A DNA stretch of 64,000 nucleotides, from positions 62,001-126,000 of the forward strand of contig JAUCBJ010006895.1 of assembly GCA_032718475.1 (NCBI GenBank), in the 5' to 3' direction. The notes beneath the pieces were generated by a model. That model saw only the letters and a program-made list of their open reading frames with translations. It was not told where the DNA came from and searched no databases. The DNA comes from Nemertoderma westbladi. Its lineage: Eukaryota > Xenacoelomorpha > Nemertodermatida > Nemertodermatidae. The translations under genes and the position numbers were made by a program. Shown piece after piece: positions 44,452 through 57,030 of this stretch (position 1 is its first letter; each line of letters opens with the position of its first letter).

Positions 44452-46720
44452 TTAAAGGATATAGCTTCTTTATTGCAGTAAGCAATAAAGTTGAAAATAC
44501 CGGTCAACCGGTAAACTTGAACCGGTACTTCTGTAGGTCAGTAGGCCCAACTGCCAGAACCGGTACTGCTGTAGGCCCGTAGGTCCAACTGCCAGAACCG
44601 GTACTTCTGTAGGTCCGTAGACCTAACTGTCCCAACCGGTACTTCCCGTATAAGTACATTAGTATTATTCGATTTGATAGTTATATACCGCTAGGCCTTA
44701 ATAATTAATCAGGGACTGCAGCCCTGGTTTTTTATTGAGATTTTTACTTATTTCTGTCAAATTTTATTTGTTTGTAGGCCAGTATTGAACAGAAGGCGTG
44801 TAAGCCTGATCAGATTGTACAGACAATTTGTAGGCTGAGCTGTTGTCTGATTGCTGTTAAGTCTGACCGGATTGCAGTGTGTGTAGATCACCTGTCCGAT
44901 TAAGTACGGTTAGGAAGTAGGGGCAGCAAATGCTGTAAGGTAAACCCCCAACTAAAGAATAAGTCGTACTACTGGGTTAGAACGCATACTCCCTAATCAT
45001 TTCGGAGTCTGCATGTCCTGTAGTTTATTTAGGCTTGAGAGTAGTCTGCCATCGTTTAGTCTGTACTTTGTTTGCGTAAGTCTGTACGGGTAGCGTATAA
45101 TTTTATTTAGATAATTTGTAGGCTGGATAGTTGTCTGGCTGTTATTAGGCCTGAGCGGATTGCAGCGTGTGTAGATCACTTGTCCGATAAAGAACGGTTA
45201 GGAAGTAGGGGCAGCGAATGCTGTAAGGTAAACCCCCAATTAAAGAATAAGTCGTACTACTGGGTTAGAACGTATACTACCTAATTATTTCGGAGTCTGC
45301 ATATACCGTAGTTTGTTTAGGCTTGATAGTAGTCTGTCAGTGTTCGGTCTGCATTTTGTTTGAGTAGTTTGTACGCATAGCGTAATATTTATTATTCAGG
45401 GTTTATGCGATTATTCGCAACATTCATTCCCCAAGTTTGTTCCTACAGTAATTGTGTTTGTTATACATACCGCTATAGTTAAATTAACCCCGGTACTACA
45501 CGGGCTGCTTGGCGTAGGTAAAGACTGGTGATTTTGTGCATCGGTCACTCCAGCAGATGCCGTGGTTCTTTTAGCTGTTCAAGTATATTTAACTACTGAT
45601 TATCTGTTGTACAAGTACTCGTACCTAATTTAGGGTTTAGTGTACAGTACTTTCCGAAGTAATTAGTGTAGACATTATATTTGTGTTGTAAAGTGGTTGA
45701 TAGGCACGTTGCGTTCGATTAGCTCTATTAACTTCTAGGTAGGAACACTCCGTGATACATAACGTAGAACCTATAGCGATACGGCTATAGGTCGTCAGGC
45801 GGTGGTATTTTCCTATCTGGACAACGCAGTGTATTTACTACTACTTATTATTTCAAATACCGTAGTACCCTGTCCGTTGTAATAACCAGATTTCTAACCC
45901 TTTGTTAGGCTGGTTTGTAGACTTCTTGTAAAATTACCCTAAAAAATTCGTATTTTGTGTTTTTGTAAATTTTTGTGTTTATTTAGAGATTGTAATCTCA
46001 ACCCGAATCGTACGTAATTTGTAGTATTAAGTAACTTAGGTAAATTAGAATTATTTGTTTTAGTGTCCTATAAGTAACACTTCACTGAAAGCGTACCGCT
46101 TTGTGTAGTGATTACTCCCCAGAAATAATAACATTTATTTCAACATTGACAAAACCCATTAAAACGGGTATATATATATTATAAATCAACTCAAACGATT
46201 TATAAATAGTAGGCCTGCCATACAACAATTAGGTCTCAATATCAGTTGGATTACTGCTCAAATAACGGTAGTAAAGTAAGTAAAGTAACCAAGTAACCCT
46301 AAAATACAGAAATTCAATTATTTAAAATAATTGATATACCGGTATTTACGATAGGCCTATTATCTTTATTTCTATAAATTTAGGCTGAAATTATACCGGT
46401 ACTTATAATTAATTCTAGTCCAGAATTATATATACTACAAACTGTAAACTGTATACCGGTATTCCCGATAGGCCTATTATATATTTATATATATTTGTGC
46501 TAAAATTATACCGGTATTCTGTGATAAACCTAGTCTGTAATAATACTTATATAGTTATATATACCATAAGCATACCGGTGTTCTAATATATTATATATAT
46601 ATATCCTACTATACTGAGTAGCAGTATCGGTAATTAATTACTAGGCTAGCAGTTAATACTAAGTTACTAGACTTGCTCAGACTGTAATACAGCAGTAGAC
46701 ATTCAACTGTATACATAAAC
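44452..46720 (+). promoter_or_regulatory. BEL/Pao leader with nested tandem repeats
   Basis: 2.27 kb between 5' LTR and gag. It contains three copies of a 38-bp GAACCGGTACTTCTGTAGGT-type unit (about 44517-44645), two copies of a 288-bp unit (about 44822-45398) with GGAAGTAGGGGCAGC and AAGTCGTACTACTGGGTTAG, and two and a half copies of a ~115-bp AT-rich unit with ATACCGGTATT and GATAGGCCTATTAT (about 46335-46590). No TGG-starting primer-binding site adjoins the LTR. Leader RNA usually carries packaging and dimerisation signals; assigning that to these repeats is inference. Confidence 0.75.
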
Positions 46721-49700
46721 ATGTCTGATACTAAGCAGAACCTGTCAGACAGTTTATTAGATGTAACTATCTGCGACTCAGATAGAGACGTACAACCGTC
46801 TGGTCGTAAGTTCAGTTCACCTCCCACTGTGAGGAAGGTCATCCCTCCAGTAGTAATAACAGAACCTAGGCTAGTCCAACATCGTAGGTCTATCATAGGC
46901 ACCCGAGCTCAGGTCAAGCGGGACCAAGAAGCAGCGGAACAGCAACAACCCGGGAGTCAAGAATTTATTCCTCAGCGGCCCAGCAGCTCCAGTAGTGAGG
47001 ATACTGTAGAGCTGACACCCGAGCGCGGAGCAGAGATGACGGATGCGGTTTATACGGATCCCCTTCTCATCCTTCCTGCAGCCGTACTCACTAGGTTATT
47101 GATCGCGGTGGAAGAACACCAGATCGATTGGGCGAGAAGTCAACGGTCAACTAGAGATAGTTATGCGGGATACACGAGTGAAGAACTGAGGTCTATTGTC
47201 GAGTCGCAATGGAACTTCCCCGGACCCGGACTCCCGTTTGATTTATCAGAAGCTGCCTGGGAAGACATACACCGGATGGGAGTAGCCAAGGAAACCATCG
47301 ATCCAGCTGTGTGGAAGAGGTCCGCAGCCGGATACGCACAGGGATTCTTCAGCTCTATAGAGCGATTAAAAGAACAACTGTTTCAACAACCTCAAGGACC
47401 TCAAGAGCAGGGATTGCTGCTTTATCAAGTTAGAGAAAGAATTCTACGAATCAGGCTAATCTTATCAGCCTTTGGGGAGGCTTCTAAACGAAGACAAGAC
47501 ACGTCGTTGCAAGTTGCCGTAAAGACTTGGTTTCAACGGGTGAGTCTCCAGGTTCAAGGAACAGCTCAGTGGAAAGCTCAGCTGGAGGAGCGATCAACCC
47601 ATGGAGAATCAACAGACGCTACTTTTTCCCAAGTGGAAAGTGAAGCGACGGCAGAGAAACCGCATAAGAGGGATGCCATTGACATCTATCTGTCAGACTA
47701 TCAACGTTTTTTAGGTGATGACGAGTTGAGGAGAAGGTTAGAGGGACTTAGCCCTAATAGTGAAGGAACCAAGCTTGTGTTGGATGCCATCGATGTGGAA
47801 ATGAGGGCTGCGAATCAGGCCAAATTTGATGAACAACTCCGCCTGACACGAGTCCAAGAAGAGCAAGTAAAGAAAAAACGCATAGAAGACAGAAAGAAAG
47901 CAGCAGTGGTAGCTGCAGAAGCAGAAAGAAAAGCGGCAGCGGCAGAGGCAGCGGCAGAGGCAAAGGCGGCAGCGGCAGTGGCAGAAGCAAAAGCAGAAGC
48001 AGAAAGAAAGGCGGCAATGGCAGCGGCCGAAGCGGAAAGAAAAGCGACAGAGGCAGTGGCAGAAGCAGAACGGAGAGCAGCTGAAGAAACCATCCAATTA
48101 GAATTGGAAAACATTCAGGAGAATCAAGACTGCATAAATAAACAGTTAACAGCTAGTAATATGCAGATGATGAATAGATCTACTCCCAAAAGACAGGGAT
48201 ATACATCATCTGAGGAAGGCGATACCACCGATACTGAAGGCAAAGGAAATAGATCTCGTCTAAGCAGACGTAAAAGAACATTCCACCGTCAGAAATTGCC
48301 TGATTTGCCTCCAGCTGTTAGAAGGCAACTAAATAACACCAACTTAGGTAGTACAGAGCCCACAGACCAAATAATTAAAATAGAAAGACTCCCTACTATA
48401 GTAGATGAGCCTGAAGTAATTAGGCCTGTTCTTGAAATCACCCCTTCGGTGATAGACACACCTGTGCTCCCTGAAACTACCTCTAAATTCCCTCTGCATA
48501 GCACTAAGCTACCTGTGCCCCGTAGAACTGCCCAGGAAACAGTTCAGGTCCTGGACCCCGAGCGAAATATTCCTGATTTGTCGCCCGTTGTCCCTCGTCC
48601 GCCCGCTACAACGTTGGCGACTCCCGCTTCGGCGGTCGAATGGGTGGACGAGAGACGGCGGGGGATGGATCTCCTGCTCGGGCAGATGCAGGAGACGGTT
48701 CAGCAATTTAAGGGCACAGTAAGGGAAAGTAGGCTAGAGTTGCAAGAAGTGCAGCAAAGTATTGCGCTAGAACGCGATAAATTAGTAAATACCCAAAAGG
48801 GTATACCACCACCCTCTGTAACAATGTGTCAACCTGTTAGGTCTGAAGTATCGCATGCGCAAGGTGTGGAGCCTACACGCATCTATACTGCTAGCGAAGT
48901 AGAAACTCCTATAGTGAACCCTATTAAGGGTAATTATAGACCTGTTGATAATGATATTCCATATAGAACTGATCATAATCCGAGAAATTTATATACCGAT
49001 AACTCGATATTAAATAACACGATGGCCCAAGAAAGTTTTACGCGTCAAATGGCTAGAACCGAAGCCCGGCAAGCGGTAAAGGTGGGAGAGATCGTCAAGT
49101 TCAATGGAGATGAGATGAAATGGTTACCTTTTAATGAATATTACAAAGATAACATACAGAACTCTGTACTATCTAATGGAGAAAAACTTAGATACCTCAT
49201 CGAGTGCTTGGAAGGATCTCCCAAGTTAATGGCGTTAAAGTTTATTGGACATCCAGACGGATTAAGACAAGTTTGGGACACACTAAACATCAGGTATGGT
49301 AATAGGAATAATATCGCTAAGTATTTATATGCAAAATTGGTAGCGCCCAGAAAGTTCATCAGCAGTGGGATAATAGAGTTTTCCGATGAGATTCAAGAGA
49401 TCTGTAGACAATTAGATTGGTTAGGTAAGTCTCATGAATACCAAAGTTCTATGGTCATTGGAGCTGTGGCTTCTACTTTACCGAAAGGTGGGGTAGGCAC
49501 ACGCTGGGATAAGAAAGTACTATATATGATGGAACAACAACGACGAGACCCTACCATGGCTGATCTCATGTCATTCTTGGATGGAGAAGTGAAATTGCAA
49601 CTCCTCAAGCAGTCCCGAGAGAAGACACCGGAAAACAAGGTAAGTGAAAAACCCGTCTCTAGGAGAAAGGTAACACCAGTGTGTTATACAGACGACGGCG

Positions 49701-50920
49701 AAAGCCAGACTTCTCAAGGAGAAGATAGCGGGAAAGACACTGATAGATCTTATTATGTCAATAAAATGCCTAAAGATCAGGTAAGTAAATTCAAGTCTCG
49801 AGCAAATGACAGGAGAGAACAGGTAAGAAAAACTCCTCCCACGTCTCCCAAGAGAATTCAGGTGAGAAAGCCAGAAGAAAAGGCAAGTGTACACAATGTG
49901 ACTCAGAATAAGGTAAGTAACATCAAACCAAAATGTGCGCTGTGTGACGGGACCCACCATTTGAATAGGTGTGATGAATTTCTAAAGAAATCATTAACGG
50001 AGAGACGCGAAGTCATGTGGGATAAGCGGTTATGTTATAATTGCCTCAGACAAGGACACCTACTTTACTACTTTACTGGCCCTTCCCGTAGAACACTCAA
50101 AGAAAGACTACCGCAAGAGCGCGTCTGTCAGGTGAGTGAATGGGAAGATGATACCAGTGAGGGAGACAACTCAACTGATGGAATTCCATACTCCTCAGAT
50201 AACGACGACGTTCACCAGCTTTTTGATGAGGAGAATACCATCGATCTCCTTAAGGAAAACGAGGCTTGGCAAAACCAAGTTAACTTATGTCAACTTCTCT
50301 ATCCATCTGAACGAGAAGCTTATAACGACGAGTTAAATGACGTCATTGAGCGTTGCAATGCCAAGACTCGAGATGAACATGCTGTACGATTCTTTACGCA
50401 AGAGGCGGTAGAGCCCAATTCCTACGATAAAGCCTTATCGGTGGAAGAGGAAAGGGCCAAGCAGATCCAAGAGACAACTACACGTTTCCTCAAAGATCAA
50501 GGAAGGTACGAAGTCGGTTTACCTTTTCGCAAGAGAGAACCGAAGTTCATCAATAACAGACCTTTGGCGGAAAAAAGAATCGCGCAACTCCATCGACGCC
50601 TTACGGCTAATTCTTCAGCTAAAGCAATGTATCAAACACAGCTGAAAAAATTTATTAATAAGGGATACGCGGAGAGGGTACCGGAAGAAACACCTGTGAC
50701 TGAAAGAACGTATTACTTAACTCACCATTACGTTCCTAAACCCGGTAAACCACACGAAGTGAGAGTAGTGTTTGATGGCTCCGCTCTTTACATGGGTCAA
50801 TCCCTTAACTCTGAATTGTTACCCGGACCCAACTTGCTTCAATCTTTGTTGGGAATTCTTTTAAGATTGAGACAATATTCTATTGCTTTCGCCTCCGATA
50901 TAGAAGGCATGTTCTTATAA
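46721..50920 (+). pseudogene. BEL/Pao gag and first part of RT, ended by a stop in RT
   Basis: 1399 codons from an ATG in good context (AAACATG). Residues 1-390 are not recognised. About 390-455 is an Ala/Glu/Lys-rich helical stretch (EAERKAAAAEAAAEAKAAA-like), and 460-740 is Pro/Ser/Thr-rich. The BEL gag core is at about 786-960 (IVKFNGDEMKWLPFNEYY, LRYLIECLEGSP, VWDTLNIRYG). A zinc knuckle CALCDGTHHLNRC is near 1071, and a second near 1104 (CYNCLRQGH) lacks its last Cys. About 130 acidic residues follow in place of a protease. RT begins near 1246 (RYEVGLPFRKREP, VRVVFDGSALY, ASDIEGMFL). A TAA then interrupts RT right after motif A; the same frame continues directly after it. The unusually long N-terminal region is atypical. 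Confidence 0.88.
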
Positions 50921-53900
50921 GTCAAGGTGTTAGATAGGGATCGAGATAGTCTACGATTTCTGTGGTGGCCCGAAGGAGACCTCAACCAGAAACCGGTGGA
51001 GTACTGGATGACCATCCAGGCCTTTGGGATAATCTCAAGCCCTTCCAACGCCTGTTCGGTAGTGCGCACTACTGCAGAGGACAACAGACAGGCCTTCTCT
51101 AAGGAAGTGATCGACAACATCAAGAGAGACATATACATGGACGACAATCTGAAGTCCCTTCCATCAGTTGAGGAAGCCATTGAGGTCGCTAAAGGAACGG
51201 TAGAGTGCTTAAAAAGAGGTGGTTTTCGATTAACAAAATTCACCAGCAACTCCCGTGAGTTTCTGGAGTCGATCCCTGCGGAAGATCGAGGAGCGAAAGA
51301 TCTCGATTTGATCAAAGATGATCTGCCAGAAACCAAGACACTCGGCTTGAAATGGGACACAGAGCGAGATATCCTGTTTTTCCAACTAAAACAGCGAGAT
51401 AATCCAGTTCGAACCAAACGGATTTGCTTAAGTATACTGAGCACTTATTTCGATCCATTGGGATTTATTAGCCCAGTTATATTGATTGCTCGAAGTTTGG
51501 TACAACAAATGTGGCTTGAAAACCACTCATGGGACGATCCACTTAAGGGAGAATTATTGAAGAAGTGGATGAAATGGGAAGATTCTCTACCAGCCATCGA
51601 GGATTTTATAATTTCCCGTTCATATTTTGGTCATGTTCTCCCTACGTATTCCTATCAACTCCATGTGTTTGGAGACGCCAGCGATATGGGAATCGGTATA
51701 GTAGCCTACCTAAGAGTGGAAACTCCGGATGGAATCAAAGTCGCCTTGGTTACTTCTAAGGCATTAATCAACAACAAGTTGAAAGTTCCTCGAGCGGAGT
51801 TAAAAGCGGCTCTATACGCTACAGCCATCGGCCGGAATGTAACCGAACAGATTGACTATACATTAGAGAAAACTGTCTATTGGACCGACGCTTTACTCGT
51901 GTTAGAGTATATAACCAATGAAGTCTGTCAGTTCAGCGTCTTCATTACCAACAGGGTAGCCATCATACTTAGTCGCACGACGATGGACCAATGGAGACAT
52001 TGCCCCGGAACGATTAACCCAGCAGACATCGCTTCCCGAGGAGCGACTCCAAAGGAATTGGTAAATACTCCCGAATGGTTAGGAGGACCCGACTTTCTCT
52101 ATAGAGAAGAAGAAGAATGGCCTCCCCATCTCACAACAGCAGAGATCAGACAGGCCAAGGGAGCGGAGAAAGTTAAACCCAAAACTCGAGCGAGTAAATC
52201 GAAGTTGTTTAAACCTGCGGTTGATCTATCTGTATTATTTACTTCCGGAGAGGATGCTTTGGATCAGAAACCCACCGCCACGACTAAAGAAGTCTTGGAA
52301 ATCCGTGACAAGGATTGGAAATCTGGAATACCAGATATTTCGCAAGGACTCTCACCTCTCTTGCAGAGAGCGATACGTCACTACAGTTCCTGGAATCGGC
52401 TCTGTAAATCTGTCACCTATTTAAAACGATGTTTTCATCATCGTTACTCCGGGACAAAGACCCATAGTGATGATGCTCCATCAACATCTGCACGAGTCCA
52501 TGTTGTTAAAGATCTTCCCCAATACAAGGTATCCAACAGGTTTCTAAAGGAGAAGATCAGTTACCAGGAGCATGATGAAACCAACAAACAGATGCTGAGA
52601 CTTCTACAATGTTATGAGGATTCCGATAAGTATTTCCTGTTGTTAAGAAATCCACAGATGCGCTTAAGGGATCGCTTCTCTAGTACCATGATAGATGGGT
52701 TAATACGTGTTGGAGGTCGGCTAACCAACGCCCCGTTATCCTTTGACACTAAGTTCCCCATACTCATCAGAAATCTTGACATACAGATCAAGATAATTGT
52801 AGATGTTCATAGCAAACTGTATCATGCTGGTAGAGAACGAGTTATGAGCGAAATTCGAACTCGCTACTATTTTTATAAACCTCGTAGGGCTCTGAACCAA
52901 GTTCTTAGGAATTGTATACCCTGTAGGAAAGCATTCAGTAGGCCTTTGACACAGCGAGAGGCAGAATTACCTAGGGAAAGAGTAAGCTTCTATGAACCAC
53001 CCTTTACTAATACCGGTGTGGATTTATTTGGCCCTATTGAAGTATATCGTGCCCGGACTATAGTCAAGAGATGGTGTGTCATCTTCGTTTGTATGACTTG
53101 TAGAGCTATCCATCTCGATATGGTAAACGATCTATCCACCAACAGCTTCGTGTTGAGTTTACGACGACAGATCGCTCGCTTCGGAACCAGTAACACGATG
53201 AGATCGGATAAGGGAACGAACTTCATTGGCGCCAACAACGAAATTCAAGCTTACGTAAAGGACTGGAATAAAAGACAGGTGGACGACCAGCTAAGGATAA
53301 CAGCGTCTAGCTGGACCTTCAACGCCGCCGACGCCCCTTGGTGGGGAGGAAGTTGGGAGAGATTGATTAGGAGCGTGAAGACTGCGTTCCACTTTATTGT
53401 GCCTTGTCGCGCTTATCTCACCGACGAACTATTGCGGATGTTAATGGAGGAAATCGCCGCCTATCTCAACGAAAGACCGCTTATGCCAGTCTCTTCAAAT
53501 CCTGATTCCCTGGAAGCGCTAACACCCGCGCACTTTCTACTGAAGAAACCCGTAGCCATGCTCCCACGATCGGAGATCACAGACGGAGACGAGTACTGCC
53601 GTCGAACCTGGCAACTTATGCAGTTGCTATCCCGTCGTTTCGCTGACCATTTCGAGAAACATTACCTGCCCACTCTACAACTTCGAACTAAGTGGTTTGC
53701 GCAGCAAGAAAACGTCAGCGCTGGAGACATGGTGCTTATTGTGGACCCCGATCTCCCACGTAAGCGATGGCAAACAGGACGTATCATCGAGACTTATATC
53801 TCGAGCGATGGTTTGGTGCGATCAGTAGAGCTCGTCGTCATGCGGCGGAACTTTAAGAAACCAGGGATAGTCTTTGAGACTCAACAGCTCAATCGCCCAG

Positions 53901-54019
53901 TGGGACGTTTATGTTTACTGGAAAGAGACAGAGAGCTCTCCGGAAACTATGGAAGGCAAGAAACTCTTCCCACGACTACTTCCCTAATCCAACCGACATC
54001 TAGGGACTCCCCAACTTAA
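50921..54019 (+). pseudogene. BEL/Pao RT C-terminal part, RNase H and integrase
   Basis: About 1032 codons in the same frame as the preceding gag-RT region, entered only through the TAA at 50918-50920. RT carries the YMDD box (RDIYMDDNLKS, about 51130). RNase H shows HVFGDASDMGIG, PRAELKAAL and WTDALLVLEYI. GTINPADIASRG marks the linker. The integrase has an H2C2 zinc domain (VHSKLYHAGRERV, then NCIPCRK), core motifs with the three acidic residues (VDLFGP, RSDKGTNFIG, GGSWERLIRS) and a C-terminal part with PRKRWQTGRI. All catalytic residues I can check are present. Without read-through of the stop or help from another copy it would not be made. Confidence 0.9.
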
Positions 54020-55642
54020 TATCGTTCGGAGTGGGCGTGTGACTCTATTATTTTATATTATTTTATTATTTTTATATTTATGTATGTATTACTATGTAAT
54101 TTTATTATAATCGTTTTATTTAATTTAGTAGAATATTATTTAGCGATTATTTTGTAGAATAGTGCAATATATTCGTGTTTATTACGTAAGTAATTACTTA
54201 TATTATATTTAGTGAGACGGCGAAGAAATAATTATTTTTCTCTTTCCTTACTGTCCGTATTATATTATAAATACGTAACTACAGTAAGATGAAATGTCCG
54301 TACTTATTAAAGTACAATAAAGCCACTACTATATTTAAGTATTATTGGTAGGCAGAGTATTAGGAATGCAAAGTTCAGATCCTCGTGTCTCGGCTAAACC
54401 AAGCTCTGGGTAAACCTTGGAAACGACTTGCCTCTTCACACTGACATTGCTTCGTGCGATATTGCTCTCATACCGTATATTAAATAATACATATAGTAGC
54501 GTGATGTCCCTTTAACAGTAGCGTATAACGCAAAATAAATCTGTTAAACCCTTTGACCATCTGTAATTCTAGTCGATTAAGATATCGCGGCACCCACCGA
54601 TATACTTGAAAGACAAATTCTAGAATCAGTGGTTAACGTCCCCAGACAAGTTCTGGAATAAATCGGTGCCCATCTCAAATATTAATTATTTAATATTTGC
54701 AAATCTAATAAATCAAAATCTGTAAAATTCAGATCCTTCAACAATTCTAGTCAATTAAGATATCGTAGCATTTACCGATATTCTTAAAAAAGACAATTGT
54801 CATAGAATTAAGGATCTTGTGTCTCTAGACATGTTCTAGAATCAAAATATGTCCATTTAATTATCAAATAATAAAATTTCAGGGAATAAATTTAAATTCA
54901 TGCCTTTTAATGAATTTAATAAATTGCCATTTTTACGCAATTTATAAAGTTCCCAAAATTCCATTAATTAATAGATCAAGGGAGCGGAGATTTATCTTAT
55001 CATGCGTATGAGTGTGTGAAAGTCTCCCAAACATAGTCAATAGCCGATAAAATTCATAAAGTCATGTATAAAACAGAACATTGATTATTAAAGAATACTA
55101 TTAAATAACATCCCAGATCTGTATGCATTGGAATCACCCTAATTCTACCGCTAGCTTTGCATAATGTCACCATAGCAACAACCACGCTAGAATTAGAATT
55201 GAGTTAAAAGAACAATAGAAAGCTTGTCCCATTGAATAGCATAGGGAATAAATAGCGCACTGCTAGTATCCAAGGATACATAATAATACAGTGACATTCT
55301 GGAAGGCATTGACTAACGGACAAATGGCCCGAATGTGCGTAGTTGTGACCAGTTGTGTGGTATTTGTGAGTTTATAGGTGAATGTTACTGCTAAGGTGTG
55401 TTTACAGTAGCTAGTCGCAATCGTAAAAGTAACCTAACTCTCCAAGGAAAACCTGAAGTACATCCAAGCCTTTGGGACGGACAGTCGAGTGACTTGTGCC
55501 GGTTGTCGTTGTCGTTGTGCGGCTACGTCGTTGGCGAAAGTACAGCGGCGACGACACATCGGCGCTGAGGATCTCGTACTGTCCAGGGGTTAATTGGAGT
55601 AGGCAGCGACGCTCGCTAGCCTAAATATAAACTCCTTATAAT

Positions 55643-55972
55643 ATGGATAAACTCATATATAGCAGATATGACGGAGTGATAGAAGATGGTCTTGGTATCG
55701 GGGAGCGATATACTCTACTTTTGCAAGCGTTTGTTGATAGCTTAATACGCGGCGACGTTAGTCCAACTGCTGCGGAGGACGATGGTCGTTATATCGAACC
55801 GACAATGTCCCAAGTGCAGCTCTCGCGAGAGTTGGACTATAGAAAATTCGCTGCTCGATATACGCAGCGTAATGGTACGTATATGGGCTTCTTAACTACT
55901 GGTCATTCTATCAATTTACACAATACGGACTATGTCGACTATATATCCTGCCCAGCGGAGTCGGAACCATAA
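55643..55972 (+). CDS. Unrecognised 109-codon frame in the BEL/Pao tail
   Basis: Starts at an ATG (AATATGGAT) and encodes a soluble, mildly acidic protein with no signal peptide or known motif (for example GERYTLLLQAFVDSL and RKFAARYTQRNGTYMG). Composition looks more protein-like than nearby chance frames. It could be an accessory gene of the element, an exon of a captured host gene, or chance. Confidence 0.3.
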   Translation: MDKLIYSRYDGVIEDGLGIGERYTLLLQAFVDSLIRGDVSPTAAEDDGRYIEPTMSQVQLSRELDYRKFAARYTQRNGTYMGFLTTGHSINLHNTDYVDYISCPAESEP

Positions 55973-56738
55973 ACTGAAATTCGAATGCGAAAATTCTATT
56001 CGAAATCGACTCGAAAGAAAAGACACTAAAGAAACAAATGGACGCGGTAACTCCAACGTATATTTGGAATTCTTGATAGAAGCATTGTAACAACAAATAA
56101 ATATCACCCGCGTTTACCTTACCAGACGTGCGTCTTTGGTATTATTACGATAAATGCCCTAGACCCAACTAATAAACGGAAAGACATAAACGTCCACGGA
56201 AACCGAAACTTGTTGACGTATCACCTATGCTCACTCGGCTCGAACGATCCTGGAGTAAACCTACGATCAGAGTCCCGGAATACTCGGTCAAACCTCCTCA
56301 TTCCTTAGTTGGACCTCAGACCTGCGATCCTGGTGGTGTCGCGGATCCTCGCGGACTGTATTCACTGTTCAAAGATCTAGTGCTACCCTAACAATTAATC
56401 GGTAACACTCCGACAGTGATTTCTAGCTAGCCGCCCATCTTACCTAGCCGGATTGTGACGCGGACACCTAATATCACTATCCAACCGTATGGTCGTCCCC
56501 GTTTAACGCGATACAACCCCTCATCAAGGTGAAGGAGAGCTTTGTACGAAACGAGTTAAACGCAATTCTATAAAGATCAAAAGAGAAACCTGCGTTTGTT
56601 CAGATAAACGTAAGTTATAACAGTAAGTCCAGTCGATAAACGAATTGGCCTTATCTCAATTCGATTGGGAAATCCAGAATCTCTAAGAAGTTATCGAACT
56701 TGGACGATCCTATTCTCTGCGAGAGTTTTTGGATGAAC

Positions 56739-56959
56739 GTATCCAGCTACGAGCGGAGGAAAATCAGCTCGAGGAGAAGCATATCGAAACGGCAGATACC
56801 TCGACCACAATCCTACACCTTCTGATGCAATCATATTGCACCCTTCACCCAGGAGTTATGGCCCTCCTAGTAAAGTGGCTCCCCCCAAAGAGAAAAAGAC
56901 TCTTGCTAGCCTCAAAAAACTGCGTAAACGCCGTCTGCGTAAGAAGGGCTAACTGTTTA
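56739..56959 (+). CDS. Possible small basic protein frame in the BEL/Pao tail
   Basis: An open frame without its own ATG ends in TAA at about 56957-56959 after a very basic tail (KKLRKRRLRKKG) preceded by Pro/Ser-rich sequence (PTPSDA, PSPRSYGPPSK). It overlaps, in another register, a 91-codon ATG frame (56729-57004) that looks less protein-like. A basic C-terminus suggests nucleic-acid binding or nuclear entry; this is inference. It might be the last exon of a spliced product. Confidence 0.25.
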
Positions 56960-57030
56960 GAGTATCTTTATATTTTAGAAACTGTGATTTGTTATATTTT
57001 ATAGACTTAAATCCCATTTTCTGGGAGCGG

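Larger units (their letters stand above)
54020..57030 (+). other. BEL/Pao 3-kb post-pol region
   Basis: The distance from the integrase stop to the 3' LTR is unusually long. It starts AT-rich and has two related ~178-bp segments (about 54560-54700 and 54738-54880; AATTCTAGTC-ATTAAGATATCG). From about 55300 it becomes GC-richer with short frames (listed separately). It ends in GGGAGCGG, the presumed polypurine tract. No envelope-like protein with signal peptide or membrane anchor is seen. Confidence 0.7.

Noticed and set aside
47738-48114. Three minus-strand frames rich in Leu/Phe/Cys or Ala/Ser
   Set aside because: Antisense shadows of the Ala/Glu/Lys-rich gag segment.
55911-56107. Overlapping minus frames of 61-63 codons
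   Set aside because: Short, no motif, antisense to the 109-codon frame region.
54020-57030. Envelope gene of the BEL/Pao element
   Set aside because: No signal peptide, cleavage site or membrane anchor found in any frame of adequate length.
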